Positions 12,100 through 14,010 of a DNA stretch of 14,010 nt are shown here, piece by piece; the first letter of the stretch is position 1; each line of letters opens with the position of its first letter. The DNA is from GW2011-AR5 sp041645025 (GTDB lineage: Archaea > Aenigmatarchaeota > Aenigmatarchaeia > GW2011-AR5), in assembly GCA_041645025.1 (NCBI GenBank), contig JBAZQV010000022.1, forward strand, positions 1-14,010, in the 5' to 3' direction. The translations under genes and the position numbers were made by a program. The notes below the pieces were generated by a model. That model saw only the letters and a program-made list of their open reading frames with translations. It ran no database searches and had not been told where the DNA came from.

Positions 12100-12330
12100 T
12101 TACTGCTTGAGTGCCTTTTCTATGGCAGATTTGTTGAAGCCGACAATTATTTGTCCGTTGATTTCTATGACAGGAACGCCCATCTGACCGCTCTTTTCTA
12201 TCATTTCCTCTGCAGCAGCCTCGTCCTCTTCCACATTAACTTCCGTGTATTTTATATCGTTTTTCCTGAAGAAATCCTTTGCCTGAACGCAGTAGGGACA
12301 GTGCGTGGTCGTGTAGATTTTTACAGTCAT
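12100..12330 (-). CDS. Glutaredoxin
   Basis: The 76-residue thioredoxin-fold protein has the classical glutaredoxin active site CPYC (Cys11, Cys14) in KIYTTTHCPYC. The cis-Pro loop is MGVPVIEING, and VGFNKSAIEKAL follows at the C-terminus. It should reduce disulfides or glutathione-like mixed disulfides in the cytosol, but the thiol partner in an archaeon is unknown. ATG 12330 is fixed by GAGGTG six bases upstream. The GTG at 12339 lies in that ribosome site and is not the start. A TATA-like TTTAAATATAAA at about 12376-12388 gives a leader of about 25 nt. This leader is unlike the leaderless genes in the window, and first gene of an operon with the 53-residue zinc-ribbon protein. Confidence 0.93.
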   Translation of the reverse strand: MTVKIYTTTHCPYCVQAKDFFRKNDIKYTEVNVEEDEAAAEEMIEKSGQMGVPVIEINGQIIVGFNKSAIEKALKQ

Positions 12331-12403
12331 TTGAAACACCTCTATTTTTTATTAGAGCAAGAGTTCTTATACGTTTATATTTAAATGCGTTCAACATTTA
12401 CAA

Positions 12404-12480
12404 GAAATGTAACAGTAAGTGGGAAAAATCTCGCTCACCCACAGCCCTAGAAACGACGCTAACATTTCCTTTGGACTTAC
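12404..12480 (-). other. Crossing inverted repeats after the DsbA-like gene
   Basis: GAAATGT (12404-12410) pairs with ACATTTC (12462-12468), and GTAAGT (12415-12420) pairs with ACTTAC (12475-12480). These pairs cross, as in a pseudoknot or as alternative folds. A hairpin GTGGG/CCCAC (12419-12442) lies between them. The block begins 1 bp after the DsbA-like stop codon and ends just before the glutaredoxin promoter. It may be the 3' end structure of the sufS-dsbA transcript. Confidence 0.35.
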
Positions 12481-12481
12481 T

Positions 12482-13390
12482 TTAGACATGGCACGAGGCT
12501 TCCATCTCGCTGGCAACAACGTTCTCAAAGTCAGAAAATGCCTTGAGCCCGACAAAGGTTCTGTCGTTTACAAAATATGTCGGCGTTGCAAATATGCCTG
12601 CTGCGACGCCAGCGTCATAATCCTTTTTGACCTTCTCTGCGTACTTGTTGGAGTCAAAGCAGCTGTCAAACTTCGTTGTGTCCATTCCTAGTTCAGCAGC
12701 TATGTCATGCAGTTTTTGGATGCTCATGTTGCCCTGGTATTCAAACAGCTTGTCATGGTATTCCCAGTACCTGTTCTGGTCCAGCGCACAGTAGGCAGCT
12801 TCTGCTGTTTCCGAGCTGAAATTATGATAAGGCAGCGGCATGATGCGGAACGTGAAGCTTACGTTGCTGCCGTATTTGTCGAGTATCTGTTTTCTGAATG
12901 TTTCTGCTTTTTTTGTGAAGGGGCAGCTGAAGCATCCGACCTCCACAATCTTTACCGGCGCGTCAGAACTGCCTATAGTAGGATTGCCATCAGGACCCAG
13001 TGGCTTTATGGCAGCTGTCTTGTCTTCCACTGAGCCGAGCAGCGCGTTGTAAATGCAGAAGTCATTGGAATCGGGGCCGTTGCAGTTTCCGTAGGCCACG
13101 AAGTTGTAGAAGCCATAGGCAAGGGAAGCTACGCTGACGAGCATTATTATCAAAAGGATCCAGGAGAGCAGCACAAAGCGCCTGAAGATGAATCGTGCAA
13201 GGGAAGGACTTTTCTTGCTTATCTTTGCAGAGATTTTTGACTTCATCTCCTGGTCAAACTGCGTGTCGCACGCCTTGAGCATCAGCTGCCGGCGCATGCA
13301 GTGAAGAGATTCACGAAAATATCTTCTGTACTTTGCCGAGAATATACCAAGAATACCAAAAATCACAAGACCAACTATGCAAAAAACCAT
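12482..13390 (-). CDS. Membrane-anchored DsbA-like thiol oxidoreductase
   Basis: The 302-residue protein has two membrane segments, at about 2-19 and 72-95. A positively charged cytoplasmic loop lies between them (with Cys31 and Cys41), and the remainder would be extracellular. After YGNCNGP...FCIY (100-113) comes a DsbA-type thioredoxin fold. Its active site is Cys153-F-S-Cys156, with a helical insert carrying DQNRYWEYHDKLF, and the cis-Pro loop is IFATPTYFVN. It probably forms or reshuffles disulfides in exported proteins such as the DUF333 protein at 9770. No DsbB/VKOR partner lies in the window. ATG 13390 starts 4 bp after the sufS stop, and TTG 13405 would overlap sufS. The FSC active site and extended N-terminus are shared with many archaeal and CPR proteins, from memory. 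Confidence 0.88.
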   Translation of the reverse strand: MVFCIVGLVIFGILGIFSAKYRRYFRESLHCMRRQLMLKACDTQFDQEMKSKISAKISKKSPSLARFIFRRFVLLSWILLIIMLVSVASLAYGFYNFVAYGNCNGPDSNDFCIYNALLGSVEDKTAAIKPLGPDGNPTIGSSDAPVKIVEVGCFSCPFTKKAETFRKQILDKYGSNVSFTFRIMPLPYHNFSSETAEAAYCALDQNRYWEYHDKLFEYQGNMSIQKLHDIAAELGMDTTKFDSCFDSNKYAEKVKKDYDAGVAAGIFATPTYFVNDRTFVGLKAFSDFENVVASEMEASCHV

Positions 13391-13394
13391 ATTA

Positions 13395-14010
13395 TCACTT
13401 TCCAAGGGCCGCCACTTTTTTCACCGCGTCTACGAACTTTTCCGCATCAACCTCATTGTTGTAAAGGTAAAGCGACGCGCGGACAGAGCCGTTTATTTTT
13501 TTCACATTGAACCAGTTATGGCAGCAGTGGAACCCGCCGCGTACCATGATGTTGTAAGAGTCAAGCATTATCGCCAATTCCTTTGAATCTATGCCGCTGA
13601 TGTTGAAAGATACAATGCAGCCGCGTTCTTCTGGCGAGCCGCCGATTATTGTTACGTTCTTTATTTTTTCCAGGCCTTCTGTAATAATTTTGTTTATAGC
13701 AGTCTCATGTTTCTCTAGGTTCTTCATGCCAACGGATTCCAGATAACCTATGGCAGCTCCCAACCCGATGGCGCCGGCATAGTTCTGCAGTCCTGCCTCG
13801 AAGACCTCAGGTGGTTTCAGGAATATAGGCTTTCCATTTACAACATCCTGCACCGTCCCGCCGCCCACCATGAACGGCTCCATATCTTCTGCTATTTCTT
13901 TTCTGACATACAAACAGCCGATGCTGGGCCCGAGCATCTTGTGTCCTGAAAACGCCAGGATGTCGCAACCGAGTTTTTTTACATCTATTTCCCTGTGGGG
14001 CACGCTTTGT
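13395..14010 (-). CDS. sufS: SufS-type cysteine desulfurase, N-terminal part outside window
   Basis: About 205 C-terminal residues are present, and the frame runs off the right edge as QSVPHREIDV, so the internal ATG-like starts are not real. The PLP lysine lies in SGHKMLGP. The catalytic cysteine loop reads MVRGGFHCCHNWF, matching the RxGxHC of class V desulfurases, with two adjacent cysteines. The enzyme takes sulfur from cysteine for Fe-S cluster assembly. Local users could be the CDGSH protein, the XPD-type helicase and the RecB-like nuclease. The downstream gene is the DsbA-like protein, 4 bp away. The group II (SufS/CsdA-like) label is chosen from the GGFHCCH loop. Assignment to SufS against CsdA is not secure because the N-terminus is missing. 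Confidence 0.92.
   Translation of the reverse strand, partial: QSVPHREIDVKKLGCDILAFSGHKMLGPSIGCLYVRKEIAEDMEPFMVGGGTVQDVVNGKPIFLKPPEVFEAGLQNYAGAIGLGAAIGYLESVGMKNLEKHETAINKIITEGLEKIKNVTIIGGSPEERGCIVSFNISGIDSKELAIMLDSYNIMVRGGFHCCHNWFNVKKINGSVRASLYLYNNEVDAEKFVDAVKKVAALGK

Noticed and set aside
13395..14003. Start of the desulfurase at 14003
   Set aside because: The frame continues to the window edge with QSVPH, typical of the middle of SufS, so this is not the true start.

Overview
The window looks archaeal. Most genes have an A+T-rich TATA-like element 24-28 bp ahead of a start codon, with little or no leader. Genes inside operons instead use a strong GAGGTG-type Shine-Dalgarno sequence. Gene content is also archaeal in style: an XPD-type Fe-S helicase, a DUF2080/AbrB-type protein, a DUF5678 protein, several one-ribbon zinc proteins and a stand-alone malic enzyme. 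A DPANN-like lineage is plausible, but the window alone does not prove it. No rRNA, tRNA, CRISPR array or complete insertion sequence was recognised.

Left part (1-2290): only the start of a leftward gene survives at the edge. Next comes nrdR, the repressor of ribonucleotide reductase genes, whose promoter carries two palindromes 31 bp apart, as expected for NrdR boxes. It is followed by a short Lys/Arg-rich protein, a three-part AbrB/nucleotidyltransferase/HEPN-like protein with two tandem palindromes at its start, and a zinc-ribbon protein of unknown function that shares a promoter region with the next gene.

Island (about 2290-5480): this stretch is clearly richer in A+T. One 60-base sample (4321-4380) has 14 G+C, against 27 in a sample from the malic enzyme gene (11161-11220). 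It holds a possible DUF3800-like gene, a 260-bp intergenic region with inverted repeats and a broken zinc-ribbon gene end, and a two-gene unit of a MazG-like nucleotide pyrophosphohydrolase and a nuclease-helicase (DUF2075 type). This unit looks like an acquired defence cassette and is the best candidate for a little-described system. It lies directly after a RecB-like Fe-S nuclease gene (5480-6133) of ordinary composition and overlaps its stop codon.

Middle (6150-10065): a DUF5678 protein converges on a retropepsin-like aspartic protease. Then come a large XPD/DinG-type helicase with two N-terminal zinc ribbons, a secreted Cys-rich protein with a duplicated module plus DUF333, and an 87-residue unknown.

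Right part (10200-14010): a redox and metal-centred set, all leftward. The malic enzyme, a CDGSH Fe-S protein and a 24-residue protein ending in a Cys cluster form one operon. Glutaredoxin and a 53-residue zinc-ribbon protein form another. A SufS-type cysteine desulfurase (cut by the window edge) and a membrane-anchored DsbA-like protein form a third. Between the first two operons lies a 101-bp three-way-junction inverted repeat and a strong hairpin.
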